Source: CAZBNB01 sp964493245 (GTDB taxonomy: Bacteria; Pseudomonadota; Gammaproteobacteria; Legionellales; Legionellaceae). From it: 64,000 nt of DNA. A program made the position numbers and the translations under genes. The stretch spans positions 61,283 through 125,282 of the forward strand of contig CAZBNB010000004.1 of assembly GCA_964493245.1 (NCBI GenBank), written 5' to 3'. Numbering within the stretch: the stretch's first letter is position 1; each line of letters opens with the position of its first letter. Shown in pieces: positions 9,726-19,362 of this stretch. The notes under the pieces are model-generated. The model was given only the letters and a program-made list of their open reading frames with translations, did no database searches and was not told the DNA's origin.

Positions 9726-10673
9726 TCATCTCCGAAATTGCTGTTGGCTGAAAGCAATTCGATTCGCTATCGGCTCTTTGCCTTGTTGTTGCGCGTGCGC
9801 CTCGATTGCTTGATAGCGGTGTAATACCCCTTCGCGGTTTGCGATTTGAATATTTAGTCCGGGCCTGGCATTCAGCTCCAGCATCAACGGGCCGTGTTGT
9901 TTGTCAATGACAATATCGACACCCAGGTAACCTAGCCCTGTTAGTTCATAACAACTGGCCGCAATTTCCAAGATTTTTTGCCAATACGGTATTTCAATGT
10001 CAACGATGGGGTTCATGGTATCGGGATGATAATCAATGGCATCATTATGAAACACGCCGCCCAGTGTTTTTCCTGTACCTAAATTAATACCCACACCGAT
10101 GGCGCCTTGATGTAAGTTGGCTTTACCACCAGATAAGCGCGTGGGGAGACGAACCATGGCCATGGCAGGATAACCCAGCAGTGTGATAACACGAATATCA
10201 GGTACACCTTCATGGCTGACATCGGCAAAGATAGGGTCAACAATGACACGACGCTCGATGATGGCATAATCTGGGTGTCCACCTAGGCTATAAGCCCCAG
10301 ATAATAAACAAGATAGATGGTAGCTAATTTCTTGTGGTGTCAGTAGTCGACCGTTGATTTGACGATAACGACCATAAACGCGATTGGTTATTACCAAAAT
10401 ACCATCACCACCGGCGCCTCTGGCTGGTTTGATGACAAAGTCTTCATACGGCGAGACCAGTTGCTCAAATTTTTTGATTTGATGTTCGGTATCGATGAGC
10501 TCATACAAAGGAGGCACAGCAATCGCGGCTTTGATTGCTAAACGCTTGGTTTTGAGTTTATCGTCAACCAACGGATACAGTTTGCGTTGATTATAACGCA
10601 ACACGTAGTCGCTGTTGCGACAGTTGATGCTCAAGACACCTTGATGACGCAGGTGTCGATACGCTTTGAACAT
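9726..10673 (-). CDS. Alpha-L-glutamate ligase-like ATP-grasp protein
   Basis: This 315-aa protein is a RimK-related ATP-grasp ligase. The core shows FVIKPARGAGGDGILVI (ATP-binding loop), the LGYLGVDIVIDKQHGP region and the metal-binding end LMLELNARPGLNIQIANREG. Such ligases add amino acids, typically glutamate, to carboxyl groups of proteins or small molecules. It is the last gene of a three-gene minus-strand operon and starts with a one-base overlap with the stop of the 7TM gene (TAATG). The trio of retropepsin-like protease, 7TM inactive transglutaminase and this ligase recurs in proteobacteria. Its substrate here is unknown. Confidence 0.9.
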   Translation of the reverse strand: MFKAYRHLRHQGVLSINCRNSDYVLRYNQRKLYPLVDDKLKTKRLAIKAAIAVPPLYELIDTEHQIKKFEQLVSPYEDFVIKPARGAGGDGILVITNRVYGRYRQINGRLLTPQEISYHLSCLLSGAYSLGGHPDYAIIERRVIVDPIFADVSHEGVPDIRVITLLGYPAMAMVRLPTRLSGGKANLHQGAIGVGINLGTGKTLGGVFHNDAIDYHPDTMNPIVDIEIPYWQKILEIAASCYELTGLGYLGVDIVIDKQHGPLMLELNARPGLNIQIANREGVLHRYQAIEAHAQQQGKEPIANRIAFSQQQFRR

Positions 10674-12196
10674 TATTTTTCCCCGACCAGCACATTAAAT
10701 CGAAAGAGTTCTGCCAGACGATAGCCACGATATTGGCCAAAAGCGAGAATAACGCTTAATAACACCAACAATAACTCAGGAAAGGCAAAGATAAGATATT
10801 GTAGCTCGGCATTGTTCATGGCTCCAAAAGCCAAAACAGCGGCCACGAGACTACCTATACCTGATTTTAGCGCGTCTTGCGCACCACGTTCATCCCAAGA
10901 AATACACATACGCTCAATGGTCATGGTTAAAATAACCATTGGGAATAAAGCAACGGATACACCTGCCTCAATCCCTAAGTTTTGGCTAATGATGCTGATG
11001 AATATCATCAGGAGTACCACAATCGTTAAAATGCAAGCCAATCTGGGTACCAATAGCAAGCGTAATTTTTCAAGATAAAATCGAGCGATTAAACCCAAAG
11101 AAACAATCATGGTAAATAAAATAATTCCCCAGATGACATGGGTTTCACGAAAAGCCAGTGCGATCAAAACAGGCATAAATGTGCCAAAGGTTTTTAAGCC
11201 AATGAAATTACGTAACAACAGAATAATGAACGAACCTATCGGCAGCATTAATAATATTTTGTAGGTGTCTTGTACGTGCACCGGTAATTGTAATAATGAA
11301 AACCGAATGAGTGGCGATGATTGTAAACTGTGTGCTTTTGCCAGACTCAGCGCATTAATCGGTGTGGGCGATACGGTCATTGTTAGGATCGGTTTTTTAC
11401 CCCCAGTGATTTCAAACAGCGGTTCATAGCCATATTGCCAAACAAAAAAATCTTTAGGTAATCCAGCTGAAGAGGTTCTTGGATTGATGTAAATCCAGTC
11501 TTTGCCATTGTAAACAGCTAAAAACAGCTTGAAATTAGCATGGTTTTGTTGTGTTAAATAGACGCCTTTAATTGGCATGGCATAAATTTTAACTTGATTT
11601 AAGATTAAAACAGCAGCCTCAACCAAGTTGGCCTCATCGAAATGATTACCGACCAATAATTTAGCATGGCCGTCTTGTTTATTGAGTTCGTTGATAGTGG
11701 CTTGTGCAAATGTTTGAATATCAGCGGAAGATTGTCTGGCACGACTCACGATAGTATCAACCGCCATTTGCATGGTTTCATCCAGTGTACGTATTTGTAA
11801 ACGTGGTGGCTTGGGTAAATCGAGGTCATTATTTTCTGTTTCGCGTACGATAACGCGATAATACAATGACTGTGGCTTACCCATGCTGCGCCTGAGTGAC
11901 CAGACGACGTGTCGATTATATCCGGCCAGATTGGTCGTTATGCCATAATTTTGACCAACAAAATACTCATCTAGAATGGCGAAGTGCGGTGGCATGTAAG
12001 GAATAACAAAGCTGGCTTTAACGGGGGTATTGTGATCGGTTGTAAAATGTAAATTGGCTTCGACTATCCAGCTGTTAATGGTTTCAGAATCAGTCAGCGG
12101 AACGTCTAGCAAAAAATGGCGGTAGGAAAACAATCCGAGACCAATGATGAAAAGCGCAAGAATGAGGCTATATACATGACGCGTGTTTGATTTCAT
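10673..12196 (-). CDS. Inactive transglutaminase fused to 7 transmembrane helices
   Basis: The 507-aa product has one N-terminal membrane anchor (residues about 9-27). A periplasmic domain of about 270 residues resembles a transglutaminase fold without an evident Cys-His-Asp set, and a C-terminal block from about residue 315 onward holds multiple membrane helices. This is the layout of the known inactive transglutaminase/7TM family that travels with an ATP-grasp ligase. The conserved FVWQYGYEPLFEITGGK and LLRNFIGLKTFGTFMPVLIALAF stretches support the call. It is coupled to its neighbours by overlaps on both sides. It may sense or transport a substrate for the ligase and protease; this is inference. 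Confidence 0.88.
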   Translation of the reverse strand: MKSNTRHVYSLILALFIIGLGLFSYRHFLLDVPLTDSETINSWIVEANLHFTTDHNTPVKASFVIPYMPPHFAILDEYFVGQNYGITTNLAGYNRHVVWSLRRSMGKPQSLYYRVIVRETENNDLDLPKPPRLQIRTLDETMQMAVDTIVSRARQSSADIQTFAQATINELNKQDGHAKLLVGNHFDEANLVEAAVLILNQVKIYAMPIKGVYLTQQNHANFKLFLAVYNGKDWIYINPRTSSAGLPKDFFVWQYGYEPLFEITGGKKPILTMTVSPTPINALSLAKAHSLQSSPLIRFSLLQLPVHVQDTYKILLMLPIGSFIILLLRNFIGLKTFGTFMPVLIALAFRETHVIWGIILFTMIVSLGLIARFYLEKLRLLLVPRLACILTIVVLLMIFISIISQNLGIEAGVSVALFPMVILTMTIERMCISWDERGAQDALKSGIGSLVAAVLAFGAMNNAELQYLIFAFPELLLVLLSVILAFGQYRGYRLAELFRFNVLVGEK

Positions 12197-12726
12197 GATA
12201 TATCCGATTTTTTTGATCTATTCTTGATAGAGATGGTGTATTTTAAGTTCGGATCAATCACGCCATTAAAAGCAACAATGGCTTCTCTCCCAAGTAACAA
12301 CGGGTAGATAAAGCGTTTGCGATTTGTTAAGTTCACTCGGATTAAGCGTTCTTGGTTGTCTAGGCGAATGCGCATGAGGACCACTGGACGTTTGATAGTA
12401 CGCCTTAATAGTGATGTCACGTGTGTTTCGCCAGCGCGCATTTTAATGTGCACTTTACCAACGTACTCGCATTTAAACGCAATATCACCTTCTTTGCTTG
12501 GCACAATAAAACGCAAGTATTGCTTGCCATTTTCGGTTATTTCACTGATCTTCGTGGCATTCAGTGAAGCAGATTTTGCGCCTGTGTCTAGTTTAGCGGA
12601 CAAAGTGAGATCTTTGTCGACTAGGGTCGCCTTTTCTATAAAACCGTAAGTTGTTTTTTCTAGATTTGCCATAGCGCTTCCCGCTAAGAGTAACCAACAA
12701 AGAAAACCAAGCGCTCGTAAACGCAT
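12193..12726 (-). CDS. Retropepsin-like aspartic protease (RimB/ATP-dependent zinc protease family)
   Basis: The 177-aa product begins with a signal peptide (residues 1-20, ending ALA-like at SAMA). It then shows the aspartic protease motif D47-T-G49 in LSAKLDTGAKSASLNA. The later LLGREAIVAFNGVIDP stretch is also typical. The family was long labelled ATP-dependent zinc protease, but the DTG motif fits retropepsin-like proteases that reverse RimK-type modification. The signal peptide predicts a periplasmic enzyme. It is the first gene of the trio, with an ATGA overlap to the 7TM gene. Confidence 0.88.
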   Translation of the reverse strand: MRLRALGFLCWLLLAGSAMANLEKTTYGFIEKATLVDKDLTLSAKLDTGAKSASLNATKISEITENGKQYLRFIVPSKEGDIAFKCEYVGKVHIKMRAGETHVTSLLRRTIKRPVVLMRIRLDNQERLIRVNLTNRKRFIYPLLLGREAIVAFNGVIDPNLKYTISIKNRSKKSDIS

Positions 12727-13028
12727 TTAACCCTCAAAACCAAATATTAAATGCCCTTTATCCTAGCAGATTTGTGCTCTCAGGCCCAGGGGTTCATAAA
12801 AATTAATCTTGGATATATGCGTGATAAAGCAATGCTATCAATTTGTCGTCGTCATCATATTATTTTTATTCTAATTTTTTATAGCTTTTTTCTATTTTAT
12901 TATGATATAATTCCACTCTTAAGTATTCATTTTGTCTAACTTAAAGCCATTTTGAAATACTACTTGCCATTTGGTTCTCTTTTGTATACAATTGCTGCCA
13001 TCTTAAGCTGTCTTGTCTGTGGTCATGC
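12727..13028. other. Divergent intergenic region, no gene supported
   Basis: This 302-bp AT-rich gap separates the minus-strand protease operon from the plus-strand 856-aa gene. It holds the plus-strand promoter candidate at 12964-12992. A 62-codon open frame at 12751-12939 has no ribosome binding site or family resemblance, and I do not call it a gene. Confidence 0.5.
12964..12992 (+). promoter_or_regulatory. Candidate sigma70 promoter for the 856-aa gene
   Basis: TTGCCA (12964-12969) and TACAAT (12987-12992) are separated by 17 bases; the -10 matches 5 of 6. The start codon lies 36 bases downstream of the -10. Confidence 0.45.
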
Positions 13029-15599
13029 ATGTCTGGTTCTGCTGAAGAAAAGAGGACACCCCATAGGACATTATTTGAGCAATTAGGGACCAATCATCCC
13101 TGGCTCGCAAAGGAACTGCAAAAGCACAAGCTTTTCTATCTATACGCCTCTGTCATCTATGCCATAGAGGATGCGAAGAATCTGGCCTCCAGTTTCTGTA
13201 GTATTGGCTTTGCTATGAACAGTGCTTTCCATGAGCACAGTGATTCTAATTCAACATCTGACTTTTACGACTTTATTGATACCCCTGAGGGTTTAGCGAT
13301 TACCATCGCTGGCACAACCACACTGGTTTTGTTGTCTGCTTTGGGGACCTATTATGCGGATGCAGATCCCAAGAAAAACGGTTTGTTTGTTTATTTTCTT
13401 GGCATCATTTGGCCATATATTCGTGATGCATTAAAAGCCATGAAATGGGCTTATAAAGGGATTCGCAGTACGTTGATGTTGGTCCTTAAGTACTCTGGAA
13501 ATGCGGCCCTCCTCTACCACATCTTATTTCCCATCACTATTGTTCTCGGTGTTTTAGCCGTTTTAGTGCGTATTTGGATTCGCCAAATGCGTAATAAACG
13601 CAAAGACATGATGCGCGATAACGAGCTTTTAAGCGCGGAAATTATCGCTCAGTGTAACTTGTTAAATATTTTAACCGATGAACCTAAAGCGGATGAATTA
13701 AAAAACTATGCCTATCGATTTATTGCCATACAAAAAGACGATGGCTATCATCTTTATTATGTTAGACCTAAAGAAACAGCGGTTGGCAAACAAAAAAAAG
13801 AGGAGTTAGTATTAGAATCAGTGCCAATCGATCAGCCATCTTTTACTGAGCAATTGATAAAGCAACAAAATGAAACGCTTTGTCAGCAATTAAGTCATTA
13901 TCTAGCTAGCGTTGTGAAGATGCCTGCATCTGAAATGAGCGATGAGCAAAAGCAATTACAGCCACAACTGTTAAAATATGGTACTGCACTGCATTTTTGT
14001 GAGCAATTACCAGAAACAAAAGAGGGTGAAGGGACTTCGCTTATTTTGGATAAGCGTTATGCGGATTCGGTGATTTATTTGTTTGATCCAAACATTCCCG
14101 TTGATGGGCGTGTGTATGTTGTCGATCAATCGGGTATAGCAAAACTAGAGCCCGATCTAAGTCGTCGTTTTGAAAATGTTTTAACGAGCTTACGCCAAGA
14201 TCCCATTATGTTAGGTGTTTCTAGTGATAAATTTGCCTCATTGGTTCCTGGTTTAAATCCATATGATTATCATCTTTCTTATAACTATGAAGACTGGCTA
14301 AAATACAAACAAAAAATCAAGTCTCACAAGCAATCTGATCTTATCATTTTTTGGGCTTATGTCGCTGTTTTTTATTCTGCTTTAATTGATTCTTTATATT
14401 TCTACATGGGGGTGCTATTCGTTGCTGCTCTCAATCCTCATTTGTTTGCCGCAATGCTTGCTATGTCTACAGTGTTGTTTTTTGCGTGCATGATTGGCCG
14501 TATTTATGAAGAGTATGAGTACCAACGCAAATTACAGCGCACACGAATTAAAGTTAATATGTCAACTTGTGTAACAGAAAGTCGTTTTATTGAGCTCGAA
14601 TTGGCGCGTTTATCTGAAAAAATGGCGTCGAGAAATATCTCTGCGACGGAGCGTGCACAATTGCTTAGTAAGCAAACAGAACTGCTGCAAAAGCTATTTA
14701 ATGAACTTGATCATTATGAAAAACTGCATAAGCAGCATGAAGATCACATGGTCCTTTCTTTCTGGGCTGCTTTAATCGAAGGATTGCGTTGTGGTTTGGG
14801 TGTTCAAGGCATGCTGACCTCCTGCATGTTTTTGATCATTGCGATTATGACGTTAACCTCAACCACTTGCCCTCCAGCATTGGTTTTTTCTTTTATGGCG
14901 GTTGGTCTTTCTCTTTTTTGTTTCAGTGTAATCCAATTTGTTGTTAGCTATCGACATTATTTGACAGCGATTCGTCAACAGCAACAAAAATTGATTATTC
15001 AAGAAGGTGAAGTTTTAAGCCATTGGCGAGAAAATTATTTTGCGATGGAAGGGCAGCCTGATATACAAAGAAACATTCTTTTAAATGCCAGATTAAGCAT
15101 GGACCGTTGTGCACTTAATCCTATGCAGCAATTTGCATTAATGGGGTGGTGGGAAGTTATACGCCAACTGTTTTGTGGTATTGTAAAAGCAGATAAAACG
15201 TATACGGAATTTACTTTAGATCGCTCGGCAGATCACGAAGAAAGCTGGATAATGTTTGCGGTCGCCGTGATTTTCTCTGCAGGTATGGGGCTTGTTTTTG
15301 CATTGCGAACGATATCTAAATTATTTGCAGAGGCGGTGAAAAGGGCGGATGCCGTTTTTCAAGCATTTAGAGAGACATCTTATCGGCAAGGAGCAGAGTA
15401 TGTTTCTAAACCCTGGAAAGAAATCCCTGCTCAGCACCCGACGTCTACCCTTAAAACAGGTGTTCGGAGTCTGATGGATTTTTCCATCTGGCGAAACAAT
15501 CGCTCAGGTATGGATGATAGTACTGTCAAAAAACGCAGCGACTCTTGCCCTGCTGCCATTGGTCAGACGGATGTTATCGGCCAAGCGTTTGTATTATAG
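13029..15599 (+). CDS. Large orphan membrane protein, repeated TM hairpins and coils
   Basis: No family is recognised for this 856-aa product. Hydrophobic segments lie at about residues 95-115 and 155-185, then a soluble stretch runs to about 430. A TM hairpin sits at about 435-490 and ends in the charged EEYEYQRKLQ. A charged coil covers about 505-575, and a second TM hairpin at about 580-645 ends in YRHYLTAIRQQQQKL. A last hydrophobic segment is at about 740-765. The two hairpin-plus-charged-helix units look like repeats of one module. The ribosome binding site is weak. The gene stands alone with its own promoter candidate. A host-directed role is possible for an intracellular bacterium but is not shown by the sequence. 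Confidence 0.75.
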   Translation: MSGSAEEKRTPHRTLFEQLGTNHPWLAKELQKHKLFYLYASVIYAIEDAKNLASSFCSIGFAMNSAFHEHSDSNSTSDFYDFIDTPEGLAITIAGTTTLVLLSALGTYYADADPKKNGLFVYFLGIIWPYIRDALKAMKWAYKGIRSTLMLVLKYSGNAALLYHILFPITIVLGVLAVLVRIWIRQMRNKRKDMMRDNELLSAEIIAQCNLLNILTDEPKADELKNYAYRFIAIQKDDGYHLYYVRPKETAVGKQKKEELVLESVPIDQPSFTEQLIKQQNETLCQQLSHYLASVVKMPASEMSDEQKQLQPQLLKYGTALHFCEQLPETKEGEGTSLILDKRYADSVIYLFDPNIPVDGRVYVVDQSGIAKLEPDLSRRFENVLTSLRQDPIMLGVSSDKFASLVPGLNPYDYHLSYNYEDWLKYKQKIKSHKQSDLIIFWAYVAVFYSALIDSLYFYMGVLFVAALNPHLFAAMLAMSTVLFFACMIGRIYEEYEYQRKLQRTRIKVNMSTCVTESRFIELELARLSEKMASRNISATERAQLLSKQTELLQKLFNELDHYEKLHKQHEDHMVLSFWAALIEGLRCGLGVQGMLTSCMFLIIAIMTLTSTTCPPALVFSFMAVGLSLFCFSVIQFVVSYRHYLTAIRQQQQKLIIQEGEVLSHWRENYFAMEGQPDIQRNILLNARLSMDRCALNPMQQFALMGWWEVIRQLFCGIVKADKTYTEFTLDRSADHEESWIMFAVAVIFSAGMGLVFALRTISKLFAEAVKRADAVFQAFRETSYRQGAEYVSKPWKEIPAQHPTSTLKTGVRSLMDFSIWRNNRSGMDDSTVKKRSDSCPAAIGQTDVIGQAFVL

Positions 15600-15654
15600 A
15601 AAACGTTCACGGCCTCGTTCTTGAACCTCGGAGAACGGTCAGATTTGAGCGAAG

Positions 15655-15756
15655 TTTGAACGAAAAAGTCATTTTAAAAGCGCACAGCATACATCAGCTT
15701 GGTCTGTCCTGGCGAAGGCCGGGATGAGGATTGTGAGATAACTTTTTTCGTTCAAA
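15655..15756. repeat. MITE-like palindromic repeat, copy 1
   Basis: A 102-bp element is bounded by near-perfect inverted ends: TTTGAACGAAAAAGT at 15655-15669 and ACTTTTTTCGTTCAAA at 15741-15756. Its centre has a hairpin (TCCTGGC, loop GAAG, GCCGGGA). A diverged copy in the opposite orientation lies at 44284-44382. It sits between a plus-strand gene end and a minus-strand gene end. It codes for nothing recognisable. Confidence 0.7.
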
Positions 15757-15796
15757 ACTTGCTAAATATGGCTGTTCCTTCGTGCGGAGTGAACAT

Positions 15797-16381
15797 TTAC
15801 GTATTATAAAGCTCAGGATTCAATGAGGGATCGTTGTACATTTTATACTGATAATACATGCTGAATGTGCGCGTTTTATCTTTAATTTCTGCTAACAGTT
15901 GATCTAAACAACGGGCTAATTGATTTTGTTGTAGCTCAATTTGTTTGCTTTTCTGTAAGCAGGTCAGACGATGTGTCTCGCCTACTTCTTGGCGCTGCGT
16001 TTGTGCATACATATGGTAACGTTTTAAAGCGAGAATCGATAGTCTATCGATGATCATGCCAGGGGTTTCAGAGTTGACTGGACATTGTTTCGACGATGCG
16101 GGATTGAGAGCGGTTATTAACCATTCGTCTATGTCTTGTACACGGTTATTTCGTTGTTGATTACAGTGATCAATTTCCCGTTTGGCATGATAAACAAATT
16201 GATGCCCCATGTCCTCACGGCGGGCTCTGTCTTCAGCTTGCCACAGTTGTAAGTTAAGTGCGTGATTTTCTTCAACCAAACGGAAAAGACCTTCTTGTGA
16301 CAAAACAATGCCCTTGTCTTTCCAATCAGCGATGCTATTTTGCTGAAGCTCAACGATTTCTGATGCATGAATTAAAAACAT
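15797..16381 (-). CDS. DUF4254 family protein
   Basis: This 194-aa protein matches the DUF4254 family. The hallmark stretch is near residues 38-85: LWQAEDRARRED followed by AKREIDHCNQQRNNRVQDID, equivalent to the family pattern of LWHxEDxAR then ID..NQ.RN. The function of the family is unknown; members are often found near cell-surface sugar genes, which is not the case here. The ATG has an AGGGT eight bases upstream on the minus strand. It converges on the 856-aa gene and lies upstream of nothing obvious, so it is probably a single-gene unit. Confidence 0.75.
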   Translation of the reverse strand: MFLIHASEIVELQQNSIADWKDKGIVLSQEGLFRLVEENHALNLQLWQAEDRARREDMGHQFVYHAKREIDHCNQQRNNRVQDIDEWLITALNPASSKQCPVNSETPGMIIDRLSILALKRYHMYAQTQRQEVGETHRLTCLQKSKQIELQQNQLARCLDQLLAEIKDKTRTFSMYYQYKMYNDPSLNPELYNT

Positions 16382-16441
16382 AAAATTACCCTGTACATGA
16401 ACGCAATGAGAGCCTAAAGCTAAGCCGTTCGGCCTTTACAA

Positions 16442-17179
16442 TTATTGTCGTTGCCTCACGGCTTCGTATAAACTAATGCCGGTTGCCACGGACACATTTA
16501 AACTCGAAACGCTACCAAGCATAGGCAGTGCGAATAATACATCACAATGCTCTCGAGTTAAACGTCTGAGTCCTCGACCTTCTGCGCCCATCACCAATGC
16601 CAATGAAATACTGCAATCTAAGTCATACAAACCTTGATCCGTTTCACCTGCGGCACCATAAATCCAGATGCCGTGTTGCTTTAGAATTTCCATTGCTCGT
16701 ACCAGATTCGTGACACAAACAATCGGCATCGACTCAGCAGCACCAGAAGCAACCTTACTTACAACGGGAGTGATAGAGGCACTTTTATCTTTAGGAATAA
16801 TCACAAAGTGAACGCCGGCACCATCAGCTACACGCAGGCAGGCGCCGAGATTATGCGGATCAGTGATCCCATCTAACATCAATATCAACGCGGGCGAGGT
16901 AATCCCCGCGAGAAGAGTTGGAATGTCTTGTTCTTTTAACAAGGGTTGTGGTGTTGCCAGCGCAACAATACCCTGATGATTGAGGTCGACAAAACGTTTA
17001 TTCATTTGCTCCATCGACATATGTTCGATCGAAATATGTTTTGACTGCGCAGATTGATGATGCTCTGCTAGTCGTGCATTATGCGTGTCTTCACAAAGGA
17101 TTAATTTTTTAACTTTGCGGTGTGGGTTTTCTAATAAGGCTCCAACGGCATGAATGCCATAAACCACTGCATCAGTCAT
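16442..17179 (-). CDS. rlmB: 23S rRNA (guanosine-2251-2'-O)-methyltransferase
   Basis: RlmB is a SPOUT-class enzyme that methylates G2251 of 23S rRNA. The N-terminal substrate-binding domain begins VVYGIHAVGALLE. The catalytic domain carries the three SPOUT motifs: LDGITDPHNLGACLRVADGAG, ALVMGAEGRGLRRLT and LPMLGSVSSLNVSVATGI, each seen in order. I take the ATG at 17179, which aligns with E. coli RlmB. An in-frame ATG at 17194 would add five residues. The start overlaps the rnr stop by eight bases, so the two are coupled, as in many gammaproteobacteria. Confidence 0.95.
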   Translation of the reverse strand: MTDAVVYGIHAVGALLENPHRKVKKLILCEDTHNARLAEHHQSAQSKHISIEHMSMEQMNKRFVDLNHQGIVALATPQPLLKEQDIPTLLAGITSPALILMLDGITDPHNLGACLRVADGAGVHFVIIPKDKSASITPVVSKVASGAAESMPIVCVTNLVRAMEILKQHGIWIYGAAGETDQGLYDLDCSISLALVMGAEGRGLRRLTREHCDVLFALPMLGSVSSLNVSVATGISLYEAVRQRQ

Positions 17180-19352
17180 GAGTTTGCTCTTCATTGGCTA
17201 GTTCAAAATCAATTTTACGCTCATCCAAGTCGACGCGAGCGACCATGATTGTCATTTTATCGCCCAATCGATAAACGTGCCCTCCTCGCGCGCCCACCAA
17301 GCGATGTTTGGTCGCATCAAAATTGTAATAATCATTTTTGAGTGAAGTTACGTGGATTAATCCTTCGACATAAATCTCATCTAATTCCACAAAAATACCA
17401 AAGCCTGTGACAGCAGAAATCTTACCGGTAAATACTTGTCCCAATTTATCCTGCATGTATTCGCATTTTAACCAGGCAATCACTTCACGCGTCGCCTCAT
17501 CGGCACGACGCTCGGTTGATGAGCAATGTTTGCCCAGACGACTCATGTCCTCTTCATTGTAAACAAAACCATCGGCATCTTGTTGATTATCAATGAGATG
17601 ACCGACCGCGCGATGAATCAATAAATCTGGATAACGGCGAATCGGAGATGTAAAGTGTGTGTAAGCAGAGTAGGCTAAGCCAAAGTGCCCGTCGTTTGAT
17701 TCGATATATTGTGCTTGCTTCAGTGAGCGTAACATCACCATTTCAATCAAAGGTTTTTCGGGTTTATCGGCTAAATTAGATAGCACGCGTTGATAATCTT
17801 TAGGATGTGGTTTTTTACCACCCAAAAGCTGCAAACCAAATTCCCCTAAAAATTTCCTTAAAACCAGGAGCTTATCTTCATCTGGTGGTGAATGAACACG
17901 GTATAATGTCGGAATTTTTGCTTTTTCTAAAAAGCGAGCAGTGGTGACATTGGCTGCCAACATACATTCTTCAATCAGCCGATGTGCGTCATTTCGCCTT
18001 AATGGAACAATTTGTTGGATTTTACGGTTATCGTCAAATTCTATGCGTGTTTCCATACTGTCAAAATCCATCGCACCACGGGCGTGACGTGTTATGACGA
18101 ACGTTTGGTAAAGTGAAGATAAAGCAGATAGGGTTGGCCATAAGTGCGCATGCTGACTGTCTGTTTTGCCATTCGTTAACCAGTCGGCTACTTGGGTGTA
18201 AGTTAAGCGCGCTTTCGAGTGTATAACGCCTCGAAAAAAGCGTGATCGACCTATTTTGCCGTCAGCTGTAATCGCCATTTCCACGACCATGCAAAGGCGA
18301 TCAACGTGAGGATTTAATGAACAAATACCATTTGATAGTGCTTCGGGCAACATAGGGACAACTTTGCCAGGAAAATAGACAGAGTTGCCACGCCGTGTCG
18401 CCTCTTTATCCAGAGCTGAGTCAGGCTTAACATAATGGCTGACATCCGCAATCGCGACAAATAATTGATAACCGCCTTTGGGCTTTTGGTAACAATAAAC
18501 GGCATCATCAAAATCTTTGGCATCATCTCCGTCAATGGTCACAAATGGCAAATCTCGCAAGTCTGTACGATCGATACAATCCGCTTCACTGACTTGTTGA
18601 GGGATCTTATTGACGCAAGTGAGCACATCATCGGGCCAGTGAGCGGGAATGCTGTGTGCAAGAATGGCTACCTCAATTTCCATGCCCGGTGCCATGTGTT
18701 CGCCAAGAATATGAATGATTTTACCAATGGCTTGAACACGTTTATTGGGGAAGCTAATTAATTCAACTAAAACAATTTGGCCATTTTTCGCGTTTAGTGT
18801 GAATTCAGTGGGAATGGTAATGTCTTGGGTGAGTCGTTTGCTGTCTGGTACAACAAAACCAACACCGTGTTCTGTGAAATAACGACCGACCACCGAGGCA
18901 TTGGCGTGCTCAATAATTTCGTGAATTTTGCCTTCTGGGCGATTGCGTCGGTCTAATCCCATTTGAAAGGCGAGGACTGTATCACCATGCATCACACCGC
19001 GCATTTCTTTTGCGGATAGCATCATGTCTTCACTGCCATCGTCGGGAATGAAGAAACCATAACCATCTTGATGTGCTTGTATGGTTCCGCGTCGTAAATT
19101 AATTCGCTCAAAGAGACAAAAGCGACCTCGCCTGTCTTGCATGAGTTGGCCATCACGTAACATGGCCTTTAATCGATAACCCAGCGTATCTTGCTCTTCT
19201 TCTTGAACATGCAGCGCATGGATAAGCTGATTTCGTGTCATTGGACGCCCGAACTCTTCCAATGTCGTCATGATAAATTCTCGACTAGGAATAGGGACTT
19301 CGTATTTTTCGCTTTCGCGTTGGTGAAACGGATCTTTATGTTTTTGGCTCAC
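17172..19352 (-). CDS. rnr: Ribonuclease R
   Basis: RNase R is a processive 3'-5' exoribonuclease that degrades structured RNA and acts with tmRNA in quality control. The 726-aa product has the N-terminal winged-helix domain (TLEEFGRPMTRNQLIHAL), cold-shock domains and then the RNB catalytic core with TIDGDDAKDFDDAVYC. A C-terminal S1 domain (GKISAVTGFGIFVELDEIYVEG region) ends the protein. The start is GTG at 19352, with AGGTG upstream on the minus strand. It lies ten bases after the stop of the small exported protein and overlaps rlmB. Confidence 0.96.
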   Translation of the reverse strand: MSQKHKDPFHQRESEKYEVPIPSREFIMTTLEEFGRPMTRNQLIHALHVQEEEQDTLGYRLKAMLRDGQLMQDRRGRFCLFERINLRRGTIQAHQDGYGFFIPDDGSEDMMLSAKEMRGVMHGDTVLAFQMGLDRRNRPEGKIHEIIEHANASVVGRYFTEHGVGFVVPDSKRLTQDITIPTEFTLNAKNGQIVLVELISFPNKRVQAIGKIIHILGEHMAPGMEIEVAILAHSIPAHWPDDVLTCVNKIPQQVSEADCIDRTDLRDLPFVTIDGDDAKDFDDAVYCYQKPKGGYQLFVAIADVSHYVKPDSALDKEATRRGNSVYFPGKVVPMLPEALSNGICSLNPHVDRLCMVVEMAITADGKIGRSRFFRGVIHSKARLTYTQVADWLTNGKTDSQHAHLWPTLSALSSLYQTFVITRHARGAMDFDSMETRIEFDDNRKIQQIVPLRRNDAHRLIEECMLAANVTTARFLEKAKIPTLYRVHSPPDEDKLLVLRKFLGEFGLQLLGGKKPHPKDYQRVLSNLADKPEKPLIEMVMLRSLKQAQYIESNDGHFGLAYSAYTHFTSPIRRYPDLLIHRAVGHLIDNQQDADGFVYNEEDMSRLGKHCSSTERRADEATREVIAWLKCEYMQDKLGQVFTGKISAVTGFGIFVELDEIYVEGLIHVTSLKNDYYNFDATKHRLVGARGGHVYRLGDKMTIMVARVDLDERKIDFELANEEQTHD

Positions 19353-19362
19353 AAGGCACCTA

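Noticed and set aside
12751..12939. 62-codon open frame upstream of the 856-aa gene
   Set aside because: It has no ribosome binding site, no family resemblance and an AT-driven composition, and it overlaps the promoter region.
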